From: Actinomycetota bacterium
GTDB taxonomy: Bacteria; Actinomycetota; Actinomycetes; Actinomycetales; Dermatophilaceae
Assembly: GCA_020161845.1 (NCBI GenBank)
Contig: JAIUNK010000001.1
Span: 212,560-276,559 of the forward strand
Reading direction: 5' to 3'
Length of the DNA: 64,000 nt
The notes below the pieces were generated by a model. It searched no databases. It was given only the letters and a program-made list of their open reading frames with translations, and had not been told where the DNA came from. The number at the start of each line of letters is the position of its first letter. Position 1 is the stretch's first letter. This document shows positions 56,797 through 64,000 of the stretch, piece by piece. Both the position numbers and the translations under genes were made by a program.

Positions 56797-57743
56797 GACT
56801 GCTCCTTCGTCGGCGGATCGAGATGTCCCGGCCCGGGCCCGTGCACCAGGGCCGCGGCGCGGTCGACGGCGCCGGCCACATCACCGTCGGCCGGATAGAG
56901 CAGGGTGCGCCCGACGACGAGGCCGAGCGCGGTCGGGCTGGCGAGGGCCTGCGCCCACGCGGCGTACGCCTCCTGCGCCCGCTCCCCCGGGTCGCCCCCG
57001 AGGAGCAGTACCGGCAGCGTCGTGGCGTCGAGCACCCGGTCCATGTCGGGCACGACGGGCAGCTTCAGCCAGGTGTACGCGCTGGTCGCCCCTAACCCGG
57101 CCGCGACGTGCATGGATCGGATCACCGAGTCGGGGTCGAGCAGGTTGCGCACGGCGCCCGCGGCGGACCGTTGCGACCAGAACGGCTCCACCATTGCGAC
57201 CAGCCCGCGGTCGGCGAGCTCGGTCACGGCGCGGGCGCTGGCCTCCAGCGTCGCGGCTGACGCCGGGTCGGTGAGGCAGATGCGGGTGAGCATCTTGCCG
57301 CCCTCCAGGCGGTTCGCGGCGATGGCCTCGGCGGTGTAGCCGGTGAAGCGGTCGTCGAGCTCGTACGCCGCCCCGGCCAGACCGCCGCGGTTCATCGAAC
57401 CGAAGGCGACCTTGTCCTCCAACAGGCCGAGCAACAGCAGGTCCTCCAGGATGTCGGCGGTGCCGAGCGCCCCGTCGACGCCCGGCCGGGACAGCGCCAC
57501 CGCAAGACGGCGCAGCAGGTCGGGGCGGGAGGCCATGGCGTCGGCGTCGCCGGCCACGGCCAGGGCGCCGCGAGCCGGGTGGTCGGCCGCGATGATGAGC
57601 AGCCGGCCGTCCTCGCGCAGCAGCCGGCGACGGCGCCGGGCCGTCCAGGCGGCGGTGACGGCGTCGGGGTGTTCGGCGCGGCGCCGCGCGAGGCCGGCGA
57701 TCGCCGCGTCGTACGGCGTGCCGAGCAGCGGGGACCCGGTCAC
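56793..57743 (-). CDS. Cgl0159-like (beta/alpha)8 protein, probable aldolase
   Basis: A 316-residue TIM-barrel protein of the Cgl0159 family, found in actinobacterial inositol clusters. LLIIAADHPARGALAV, KVAFGSMNRGGLAG and YTWLKLPVVPDMDRVLDATTLPVLLLGGDPG are its recognisable parts, resembling class I aldolases (the Lys in WLKLPV is a candidate Schiff-base lysine). It probably performs or replaces the IolJ step, splitting 5-dehydro-2-deoxygluconate 6-phosphate; this is inference from context. GTG start at 57743 overlaps the iolC stop, and its own stop overlaps iolB. Confidence 0.85.
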   Translation of the reverse strand: MTGSPLLGTPYDAAIAGLARRRAEHPDAVTAAWTARRRRRLLREDGRLLIIAADHPARGALAVAGDADAMASRPDLLRRLAVALSRPGVDGALGTADILEDLLLLGLLEDKVAFGSMNRGGLAGAAYELDDRFTGYTAEAIAANRLEGGKMLTRICLTDPASAATLEASARAVTELADRGLVAMVEPFWSQRSAAGAVRNLLDPDSVIRSMHVAAGLGATSAYTWLKLPVVPDMDRVLDATTLPVLLLGGDPGERAQEAYAAWAQALASPTALGLVVGRTLLYPADGDVAGAVDRAAALVHGPGPGHLDPPTKEQS

Positions 57744-58720
57744 GGCGTCACCCCGGCGCGCCCACCGGCCGCCACCAGGGCCGCGACCTGGGCCTCGTCC
57801 GGCATCGCGGTGGCGCACTCCAGGCGGGAGGCCACCAGCGCCCCGGCGGCGTTGGCGAAGGTCAGGATGCGCTCCAGGTCCCACCCCGACAGCAGCCCGT
57901 GGCACAACGCGCCGCCGAACGCGTCGCCCGCGCCCAGGCCGTTGACCACATCGACGGGCGTCGGCGGCACGACCACACACTCGCCCGCGGCGGTCTTGCC
58001 GAGCACGCCGCGCGGGCCCATCTTGACGATCGCGATCTCCACGCCGCGCTCCAGCAGGGCGTCGGCCGCCCGCTCCGGCTCGGTCTCGCCGATGGCCACG
58101 CGGCATTCCTCGCGGTTGCCGACCGCGACCGTGCACTCCTCCAGCGCGGCGCGGATCTGCCCGGAGGCGTTGGCCTCGTCGTCCCAGAACTGGGGCCGGT
58201 AGTCCAGGTCCAGCACCGTGTGGGTGCCGCGGCCCCGGGCGGCCCAGGCGGCGCGATGCGCGGCCCGGCTCGGCTCGCGGGACAGGCCGGTCGCGGTGGC
58301 CCAGTAGACGCGGGCCTCGCGGATCGCGGCCAGCGGCATCTCCTCGGGGGTGAGGAGGAGGTCGGGCGCGACGGGGTGGCGGTAGAAGTACAGCGGGAAG
58401 TCGTCGGGAGGAAAGATCTCGCAGAACGTCACCGGCGTCGGATAGGCCGTCACGCCCCCGACGTAGCGGTCGTCGACGCCCAGCTCGCGCAGGCTCCGCT
58501 TGACGAATGCTCCGAAGGGGTCCTCGCCCGTCGCGCTGATCAGCGCCGACGTGTGCCCATAGCGCGCGGCGGCGACGGCCACATTCGCGGCGCTGCCGCC
58601 CAGGAACTTGCCGAACGTGGTGACGTCCTCCAGGCCGAGGCCCACCTGCATCGGGTAGAGGTCGACGCCGCACCGACCGATGGCGATGAGGTCGTACGGC
58701 GCCTGGGCCTGCCCGGTCAT
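57740..58720 (-). CDS. iolC: 5-dehydro-2-deoxygluconokinase
   Basis: A 326-residue PfkB-family sugar kinase phosphorylating 5-dehydro-2-deoxygluconate. FGKFLGGSAANVAVAAARYGH, the GEDPFG segment and the C-terminal VVNGLGAGDAFGGALCHGLL (catalytic Asp) are complete. ATG at 58720 with AAGGGCGAG upstream is preferred to a start at 58795. It is the first gene of the iolC-Cgl0159-iolB-iolA set, all coupled or nearly so. Confidence 0.93.
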   Translation of the reverse strand: MTGQAQAPYDLIAIGRCGVDLYPMQVGLGLEDVTTFGKFLGGSAANVAVAAARYGHTSALISATGEDPFGAFVKRSLRELGVDDRYVGGVTAYPTPVTFCEIFPPDDFPLYFYRHPVAPDLLLTPEEMPLAAIREARVYWATATGLSREPSRAAHRAAWAARGRGTHTVLDLDYRPQFWDDEANASGQIRAALEECTVAVGNREECRVAIGETEPERAADALLERGVEIAIVKMGPRGVLGKTAAGECVVVPPTPVDVVNGLGAGDAFGGALCHGLLSGWDLERILTFANAAGALVASRLECATAMPDEAQVAALVAAGGRAGVTP

Positions 58721-59047
58721 CGTCTCGCCCTTCCTGCGGGGTGCATCCTCGGCATCTTGGCCGCCGTGGGCCGCCGTGGGCCGCCGTGCCGCCACTGGCC
58801 TTGCCGTCCCGCCAATTTCTTGGCCGTCCCACTGCTCCCACCCTGCCGGACGCGCCGGGCAAGTGTCAAGACTTTGTCAGCACATATTAACGTTAGGCCG
58901 TGACTGGCAGGTAGGCGGCTCGCGCGCAGTACTGTCCGTCCGCAGCCGACAGACCCCCGGCCCAACCGCGCCGAGGGTCTGCTCTGTCAACGGTCCCGGT
59001 GCCAGAAAGCGGGGTGTCAGCGGTCCCGGTATCGGCCAAGCGGGGTG
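58721..59047. other. 327-bp region upstream of iolC
   Basis: No gene. A ten-base unit GGCCGCCGTG occurs three times (58759-58788). An AT-rich island at 58860-58895 includes a minus-strand TTGACA (58864-58869) and a TAACGTTA palindrome, which could be promoter and operator of iolC. At the right, 58985-59045 is two imperfect copies of a 30-base unit that includes the end of the permease gene. Confidence 0.5.
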
Positions 59048-60094
59048 TCAGCGGCCGCGGTTCTTGCGTTCGTCGAGGATGATCGCAACCACGATGATCG
59101 CGCCCTTAACGAAGATCTTCATGAACGGCGAGACGCCCATGAGGTCGAGACCGTTGTCGATGACCTGGATGATCAGCGCACCGACCAGGGTGCCCCAGAC
59201 GGTGCCGACACCGCCGTTGAAGGACGTGCCGCCGATGACCGTCGCCGTGATCGCGTCCAGCTCCAGCATCTGGCCGAGCGTCGGCTGACCCGAGCCGACC
59301 CGGGCCGCGAGGATCATGCCGCCGAGGCCCGCGAGCACACCGATGAAGGTGTAGATGCCGACCTGGACCCGGCCGATGTTGATGCCGGACACCCGGGCGG
59401 CCTGGTCGTTGCCACCCACGGCATAGACGTGCCGGCCGAACCGGGTGCGTTCCAGGATCACCCAGGTGATGACCGCGACGATCGCGAGCAGCCAGATCGG
59501 CACGGGGATGCCGAGGATGCTGCCCTGGCCGAGGAAGTTGAACTGCGGGTGCAGGTTGGAGACGGGGCGGCCGTTGGTGTAGATGTACGCGAGCCCGCGA
59601 GCCATCGACATCATGCCCAGCGTCATCACGAACGGCGCGATCTTGAAGTAGGCGATGATCGAGCCGTTCACGAACCCGACCAGAGCCCCGACGACGAGCC
59701 CGGCGACGATCGAGACGAAGATCGGCATCGCCGGGTAGTTGAACTGCGAGCCGGCCGTGCCCTGAATCTGGGCCAGGCTGCCCGCCACGACGGCGGCCAG
59801 CGCCACCGTCGAGCCGACCGAGAGGTCGATGCCCTTGGTGATGATGGCGAACATCATCCCCAGCGCGATGATCGCGACGGGCGCGACCTGCACGATGATG
59901 TTGAAGATGTTCTGCGGGCCTAGCGAGTTGCCCTTGGTCAACACGGCGAAGGTGATGACGACCAGGGCGAGCACCAGGACGATCCCGTATTTGCGCAGGA
60001 TCGCCCCGGCGTCAAGCGAGCGACGCTCCTCCTCCGGGGCGGGGGGCGGAGGGCCCGCCGGAGCGGGCGCAGGGGCGGGGGTAGACGTGGACAT
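59048..60094 (-). CDS. sugar ABC transporter permease (RbsC-type)
   Basis: A 348-residue permease with about ten membrane helices of the RbsC/XylH type: IDLSVGSTVALAAV, TLGMMSMARGLAYIYTNGRP, RHVYAVGGNDQAARVSGINI and GGVGTVWGTLVGALII are the conserved stretches. In this position (just before iolC, after the ATPase) it most likely moves myo-inositol. It begins 12 bases beyond the ATPase stop. Its N-terminal 30 residues are Pro/Ala-rich. Confidence 0.9.
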   Translation of the reverse strand: MSTSTPAPAPAPAGPPPPAPEEERRSLDAGAILRKYGIVLVLALVVITFAVLTKGNSLGPQNIFNIIVQVAPVAIIALGMMFAIITKGIDLSVGSTVALAAVVAGSLAQIQGTAGSQFNYPAMPIFVSIVAGLVVGALVGFVNGSIIAYFKIAPFVMTLGMMSMARGLAYIYTNGRPVSNLHPQFNFLGQGSILGIPVPIWLLAIVAVITWVILERTRFGRHVYAVGGNDQAARVSGINIGRVQVGIYTFIGVLAGLGGMILAARVGSGQPTLGQMLELDAITATVIGGTSFNGGVGTVWGTLVGALIIQVIDNGLDLMGVSPFMKIFVKGAIIVVAIILDERKNRGR

Positions 60095-60106
60095 CGCAGC
60101 CCTTCC

Positions 60107-61606
60107 TCACACGGACACGGCCGTGGTGTCCAATTGCATGATCTTTTCCTGGGTCGCCTCGGCCCGGCTCAATTCGCCGGTGACGTCGCCCTCACACATC
60201 ACGAGGATGCGGTCGCTCATGCCGAGAACCTCGGGCATCTCCGAGCTGACCATGATGATCGCCTTGCCCTGTCCGGCCAGCTTGCTCATCAACCGGTGGA
60301 TCTCCGACTTCGCACCGACGTCGATGCCGCGGGTGGGCTCGTCGATCATCAGGATGTCGGGCAGGGTCAGCATCCAGCGGGCGATGAGCGCCTTCTGCTG
60401 ATTCCCGCCGGACAGGTTCTGGATGAGCTGATCCAGGTGCGGTGTCTTCACCCGCAAAGCGGCCCGCTGGGCCTCGGTGTCGGTCTTGATTCGGGCACGC
60501 TGCAGCAACCACTTCGGGCTGTACTTCGGCAGGGCCGCCGCGATCATGTTGTCGCGGACCGACAGCACGCCCATGATCCCGGTGGCCTTGCGGTCCTCGG
60601 TCAGCAGCGCCAGATCGGCCCTGATCGCATCGGCGGGGCTGGTGATCTTCACCGGTTTGCCGTGCACGAGAATCTCGCCCGACTCGGCCTTGTGAATGCC
60701 GAAGATCGTCTCCAGCACCTCCGTGCGACCGGCGCCCATCAGCCCCGCCAGGCCGAGGATCTCGCCCCGGCGCAGCTGGAAGCTCACGTCCTTCACCAGC
60801 GGACCGCGCCGCAGACCGCGCACCTCCAGGACGACCTCGCCGATCGGCGCCTCCTCCTTGGGGAACATCTGCGTCAATTCGCGGCCCACCATCAACGTGA
60901 TGAGCTTGTCGCGGTCCAGCTCCGCGGCGGGCAGCGTCTTGATGAGCTGGCCGTCCCGGAAGATGGTCACGTAGTCGGAGATCTTGAAGACCTCGTCCAT
61001 CTTGTGGGTGATGTAGATGATCGCGACATTGCGCTCGGTGAGCTTGCGGATCATCTCGTGCAGGTGCGCGACCTCGCGCTCGGTGATCGCCGAGGTCGGC
61101 TCGTCCATGATGATGAGGCGAGCGTCGTAACTGATCGCCTTGGCGATCTCGACCATCTGTTGCTGGGCGACCGAGAGCGACTTCAACTGGGCCTTGGGAT
61201 CGATGGTGATGCCCCACTCGCGCAACAGATCGCGCGTCATCGCGTCCATGACCCGGCGGCTGACCAGGCCCCAGCGGTTCTTGGGCTCGCGCCCCAGATA
61301 GATGTTCTCCGAGACGGTCATCTCCGGCACGGGGGCGAGCTCTTGATGGATCATCGAGATGCCGAGTCCCAACCCGGTCTTGGTATCCCGGATCTTGACG
61401 TCCTGCCCCTCGAAAGTAATCGTGCCCGCGTCCTCGGCGTACATGCCGATGAGCACCTTCATCAGGGTGGACTTTCCCGCCCCGTTCTCCCCCATCAGGG
61501 CGTGCACGGTGCCCGGTCGGACTTCCAGATCGACGTTGTCGAGGGCCACGACACCCGGAAAGGTCTTCCGGATGCCCTTCATCTCCAGTAGATATTCGTC
61601 GGCCAT
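60107..61606 (-). CDS. sugar ABC transporter ATP-binding protein (RbsA-type)
   Basis: A 499-residue double ABC ATPase of the CUT2 class: [47 protein letters not shown] in domain 1; [19 protein letters not shown] (degenerate Walker A, normal for this class), [16 protein letters not shown] and [20 protein letters not shown] in domain 2. It powers the permease encoded next. The ATG is 140 bases after the binding-protein gene, across a stem-loop. Confidence 0.93.
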   Translation of the reverse strand: MADEYLLEMKGIRKTFPGVVALDNVDLEVRPGTVHALMGENGAGKSTLMKVLIGMYAEDAGTITFEGQDVKIRDTKTGLGLGISMIHQELAPVPEMTVSENIYLGREPKNRWGLVSRRVMDAMTRDLLREWGITIDPKAQLKSLSVAQQQMVEIAKAISYDARLIIMDEPTSAITEREVAHLHEMIRKLTERNVAIIYITHKMDEVFKISDYVTIFRDGQLIKTLPAAELDRDKLITLMVGRELTQMFPKEEAPIGEVVLEVRGLRRGPLVKDVSFQLRRGEILGLAGLMGAGRTEVLETIFGIHKAESGEILVHGKPVKITSPADAIRADLALLTEDRKATGIMGVLSVRDNMIAAALPKYSPKWLLQRARIKTDTEAQRAALRVKTPHLDQLIQNLSGGNQQKALIARWMLTLPDILMIDEPTRGIDVGAKSEIHRLMSKLAGQGKAIIMVSSEMPEVLGMSDRILVMCEGDVTGELSRAEATQEKIMQLDTTAVSV

Positions 61607-61673
61607 GACCTCTCACGCTTCGGGTGTCGGCGACATCGGCGGGTACGGCGCAGCGAGCGGGCGCTCCTGATGC

Positions 61674-61713
61674 GCGGGGGTGGGGCCTCGTGTCGAGACG
61701 GGCCCCACCCCGC
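61674..61713 (-). terminator. stem-loop between binding-protein and ATPase genes
   Basis: GC-rich stem of 13-14 pairs with one bulged G and a 12-base loop, within an ABC operon, after the binding-protein gene. Such attenuating hairpins let the binding protein be made in excess of the membrane parts. Confidence 0.6.
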
Positions 61714-61746
61714 GGCGTACGGCGACCGGCTACGGCCGGCGCCAGG

Positions 61747-62787
61747 TCACTTGGCGGCGAACTCGTCCGCCTTGTCCTTCGTCACCAGCTGGTAGGGCAC
61801 GTTGACGAAGCCGGGGACCTTCTCCTTGTTGTAGAGCTGCACGATCGCGTCGATCCCGCCGGCGCCCTGGCCCTTGGCGTCCTGGAACACGGTGACCGCA
61901 AGCTCGCCGGCCTTGAGGGCCTTGAGCGCATCGGCGGTGGCGTCCACGCCGCCGACCTTGACGCTGGACAGCTTGTTGGCGTTCTTCAGCGCCTGGATCG
62001 CGCCGAGCGCCATCTCGTCGTTGTTGGCGCAGATCGCGTCGATCTGCTTGCCCGACTGCAGCCAGTTCTCGGTGATCGACAGGCCCTTGTCGCGCTTCCA
62101 GTTGCCGGCCTGCTCCAGGACGACGGTCATGCCGACCTTCTGCGCCACGTCCTTGCAGCCCTTGGTGCGCTGCACGGCGGCCTCGTTGGCCGGGTCGCCG
62201 ATGAGGATCGCGACGTTGCCCTTGTTGTTCAGCTGCTTGGCGAGCTCGGTCATCTCCAGCGTGCCGGCGACGATCGAGTCGGACCCGACGTACGGCACGC
62301 CGTCGGGGCGGCCGGTCGGGTTGCGGTTGACGTAGGCGAGCGGGATGTTGGCGCCGGTGACCTTCTGGGTCATCGGGGCGGCGGCGTCCGTGTCGACCGG
62401 GATGATCAGGATGCCGTCGACCTTCTGGGCGACGAAGTTCTCGACCTGGCCGAGCTGGGTCGCGGCGTTCTCCTCGGCGGAGACGATGTCGACCGTGACG
62501 CCTGCGTCGGCCGCGCGCTTCTTGATGCCGTCCGCGACGTTCTGCAGGAACTGGTCCAGGATCGGGAACGCGACACCGATCTTCAGCTGCTTGCCGTCCT
62601 TGGGCTTGATCGCGGGGCCCATCGTGTACGTCGTGCTCGCGGCGGGTGCCCCGGCCGCGGGGGTGCTGCCCCCGGCGCTGGTTCCGCTGCCCGAGCCCGT
62701 GGTGGTCGGCGCGGCGGTCGAGCCGCAGCCTGCCAGGAGTCCGGAGGCGGCGAGCGCGACGCCCGCCATCTTGAGTCCGTGCTTCAT
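61747..62787 (-). CDS. sugar-binding lipoprotein of ABC transporter
   Basis: A 346-residue periplasmic-binding-type (LacI-fold) lipoprotein: signal peptide with lipobox LLAGC near residues 18-22, a Thr/Ser/Gly linker (25-55), then IGVAFPILDQFLQNVADGIKKRA, VDGILIIPVDTDAA, NRNPTGRPDGVPYVGSDS and AICANNDEMALGAIQALK. Ligand probably myo-inositol by context. The ATG at 62787 follows AGGGAAG. Confidence 0.92.
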   Translation of the reverse strand: MKHGLKMAGVALAASGLLAGCGSTAAPTTTGSGSGTSAGGSTPAAGAPAASTTYTMGPAIKPKDGKQLKIGVAFPILDQFLQNVADGIKKRAADAGVTVDIVSAEENAATQLGQVENFVAQKVDGILIIPVDTDAAAPMTQKVTGANIPLAYVNRNPTGRPDGVPYVGSDSIVAGTLEMTELAKQLNNKGNVAILIGDPANEAAVQRTKGCKDVAQKVGMTVVLEQAGNWKRDKGLSITENWLQSGKQIDAICANNDEMALGAIQALKNANKLSSVKVGGVDATADALKALKAGELAVTVFQDAKGQGAGGIDAIVQLYNKEKVPGFVNVPYQLVTKDKADEFAAK

Positions 62788-62990
62788 TGCCACTTCCCTC
62801 TCTGGCCCGACGAGGTGTTCCCGCCTTCGCCGATCGTCCGGCCACGTCATCGTGACCGATCATCAGCGACCGTAGTCACCCGTAGGGATGGATGTCAATA
62901 CATATGAACAATGTCGTGACGCATCACGCAAACCGGCCGATGGGCCCCGACGCGCGACCCCGCAGCGCTGGACAGTGAGCGGGCGGGGCG
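62788..62990. other. 203-bp upstream region of transporter
   Basis: AT-rich for this genome. It contains the promoter candidate at 62869-62898 and, beside it, a CATATG-centred stretch (62892-62915) where a LacI- or GntR-type regulator could bind. Confidence 0.5.
62869..62898 (-). promoter_or_regulatory. candidate promoter of sugar ABC operon
   Basis: Minus-strand TTGACA (62893-62898) with an 18-base spacer to TACGGT (62869-62874), about 80 bases before the binding-protein ATG. The boxes fit actinobacterial housekeeping sigma consensus. Inferred only. Confidence 0.45.
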
Positions 62991-63857
62991 TCAGGCGCCG
63001 AGCTCCTTGGCGATACGTTCGCGCATCGCGACGTGGATGTCATCGGCGCGCTCCTCCCAGCCGAACACGCAGACGCTGACCGGCCCGTCGTAGTCGGTCT
63101 CGCGAAGGTAGCCGAAGACCTCGTCCCAGGGGACCTCGCCGTTGCCGATCTCGTTGTGCTGGTGGATCCGGGCGTCGACGCCGGGCGGGTTGACGATGTA
63201 GCGGTTCCCGACGTTGGCCAGGTGGTTGTAGACGTCGGCGATGTGGACGTGGCGCAGGCGGTCCCCGGCGTAGGCCATCATCGCGGCCGGGTCGCCGGCG
63301 CCCTGGCTCAAGTGGTACAGGTGCGGGCAGCAGAACTCGTAGTTGAACCAGTCCCGGTCGACACCGCGGACGATCCCGACGGCGCGCTCGTTGGTCTCGA
63401 CGAAGTCGTAGGGGTGCGCCTCGATGGTGCACTCGATGCCGTACTTCTCGAAGTCGGGCGCGAGTTCCTCGATGCTCCTGAAGAACTGGTGCTCCGACGT
63501 GAGCGGCTGGGTCGGGTCGCCGGACAGCTCGGTGGCGATCAGCGGCACCTCCAGCTCGTGTGCTATCTGCAGCAAGCGCCGGAAGTTGCGGACCTGCACC
63601 TGCCGTTCCTGCTCGTCCGGGCTGGCCCAGTTGAACACCGGGTTGAAGGTCCAGATCTGCACGCCGGTGCTGGTCATCGCCGCCTTGACCTTCGCGATCT
63701 CGGCGCGGTCGACCTTGGGGTAGTGGTGCCACTCATGGAAGTCCCAGCGGGGGCTGAGTTCCAGGTACTCGTAGCCGAGGTCCGCGGCCTTCTGGCACTC
63801 CTCGGCGACCGAGAGGTGCGGGTGGTACATGCTCGGGTCGAGCAGGATCTTCACCAT
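62991..63857 (-). CDS. sugar isomerase/epimerase (IolE/IolH-like TIM barrel)
   Basis: A 288-residue xylose-isomerase-like TIM barrel. Metal-ligand type residues are visible in IATELSGD, CTIEAHPYDFVE and RHVHIADVY. The N-terminal LDPSMYHPHLSVAEECQKAADLGYEYLELSPR resembles IolH of inositol clusters; an inosose dehydratase (IolE) role is also possible. ATG at 63857. It lies upstream of the ABC transporter and behind another gene cut by the window edge. Confidence 0.82.
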   Translation of the reverse strand: MVKILLDPSMYHPHLSVAEECQKAADLGYEYLELSPRWDFHEWHHYPKVDRAEIAKVKAAMTSTGVQIWTFNPVFNWASPDEQERQVQVRNFRRLLQIAHELEVPLIATELSGDPTQPLTSEHQFFRSIEELAPDFEKYGIECTIEAHPYDFVETNERAVGIVRGVDRDWFNYEFCCPHLYHLSQGAGDPAAMMAYAGDRLRHVHIADVYNHLANVGNRYIVNPPGVDARIHQHNEIGNGEVPWDEVFGYLRETDYDGPVSVCVFGWEERADDIHVAMRERIAKELGA

Positions 63858-63889
63858 CGTCGAGGGTCCTCTCAGGCGCGTTGTGTGGG

Positions 63890-64000
63890 TTAGTCGCCGG
63901 TCAGGATGGCGGTTCTGAGCGTGTGGGCCGCGATGGTGCTGGCCGTGCGGGTGAGCAGGCCCCATAGGGTGTGCGCGCCGTGGCGGGCGAGTTCCATCTG
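63890..64000 (-). CDS. 3' end of an unidentified gene
   Basis: The last 36 codons and TAA stop of a minus-strand gene that continues beyond the window: ...RHGAHTLWGLLTRTASTIAAHTLRTAILTGD. Too short to name. It ends 32 bases before the isomerase start, so it is probably co-transcribed with it. Confidence 0.55.
   Translation of the reverse strand, partial: QMELARHGAHTLWGLLTRTASTIAAHTLRTAILTGD

Overview
The window is high-GC DNA (about 70 percent, strong GC bias at third codon positions) with dense, mostly leaderless-looking genes and many GTG starts. An F420-dependent glucose-6-phosphate dehydrogenase (31534-32583), an acyl-CoA desaturase paired with its 2Fe-2S reductase in the DesA3/Rv3230c manner, a PucR-type regulator and an actinobacterial-style myo-inositol cluster point to an actinobacterium (Actinomycetota). 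The family cannot be fixed from sequence alone. No rRNA, tRNA, CRISPR array, transposase or prophage gene was seen.

Layout. 1-2,000: the 3' part of an ABC exporter ATPase, then a lone winged-helix plus DUF559-type nuclease-fold gene bracketed by two nearly identical 48-bp palindromes. 2,000-8,300: nucleoside phosphorylase-like protein, hotdog thioesterase, SDR, a large GH63-type glucosidase and small membrane proteins. 8,400-13,500: a carbon-metabolism block (zinc alcohol dehydrogenase, CoA-transferase with an unusual C-terminal extension, beta-keto acid cleavage enzyme, HAD phosphatase). 13,500-20,700: an orphan membrane histidine kinase, then the acetate uptake group DUF485-ActP-CBS/DUF294-DnaQ-like exonuclease, with a CRP/GlxR-like site upstream. 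20,700-27,200: ABC-F ATPase, an SPFH/GYF plus zinc-ribbon gene pair, a LON-domain protein and an alpha-methylacyl-CoA racemase.

27,400-31,560 is the accessory region. It has lower GC, two Rhs C-terminal modules sharing a 540-bp direct repeat but ending in different hydrophobic tips, each followed by a small membrane protein (candidate toxin/immunity pairs), then a thioesterase, a decayed ribbon-helix-helix toxin-antitoxin locus and a duplicated 125-bp gene junction. This is the best place to look for something new, together with the palindrome-bracketed gene at the left end.

31,500-53,700 is mainly chromosomal housekeeping: fgd, thiolase, a polytopic membrane protein, prephenate dehydratase (with alphaproteobacterial-type motifs), LCP cell-wall ligase, YciO-type protein, an unassigned HTH protein, copper-chaperone domain, class IV aminotransferase with a probably inactive alpha/beta hydrolase, desaturase/reductase/PucR, an MCP, sirtuin, pentapeptide protein, citrate synthase, GNAT and lactate dehydrogenase. 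53,950-54,300 holds a 62-bp tandem repeat. 54,299-64,000 is one long minus-strand inositol locus: iolA, iolB, Cgl0159-like aldolase-fold protein, iolC, a three-gene ABC sugar transporter, an IolE/IolH-like isomerase and the 3' end of another gene. The ABC importer would bring in inositol and the kinase, isomerase, aldolase and semialdehyde dehydrogenase would carry it towards acetyl-CoA; the dehydrogenase, dehydratase and hydrolase steps (iolG, iolE, iolD) would have to lie beyond the right edge.
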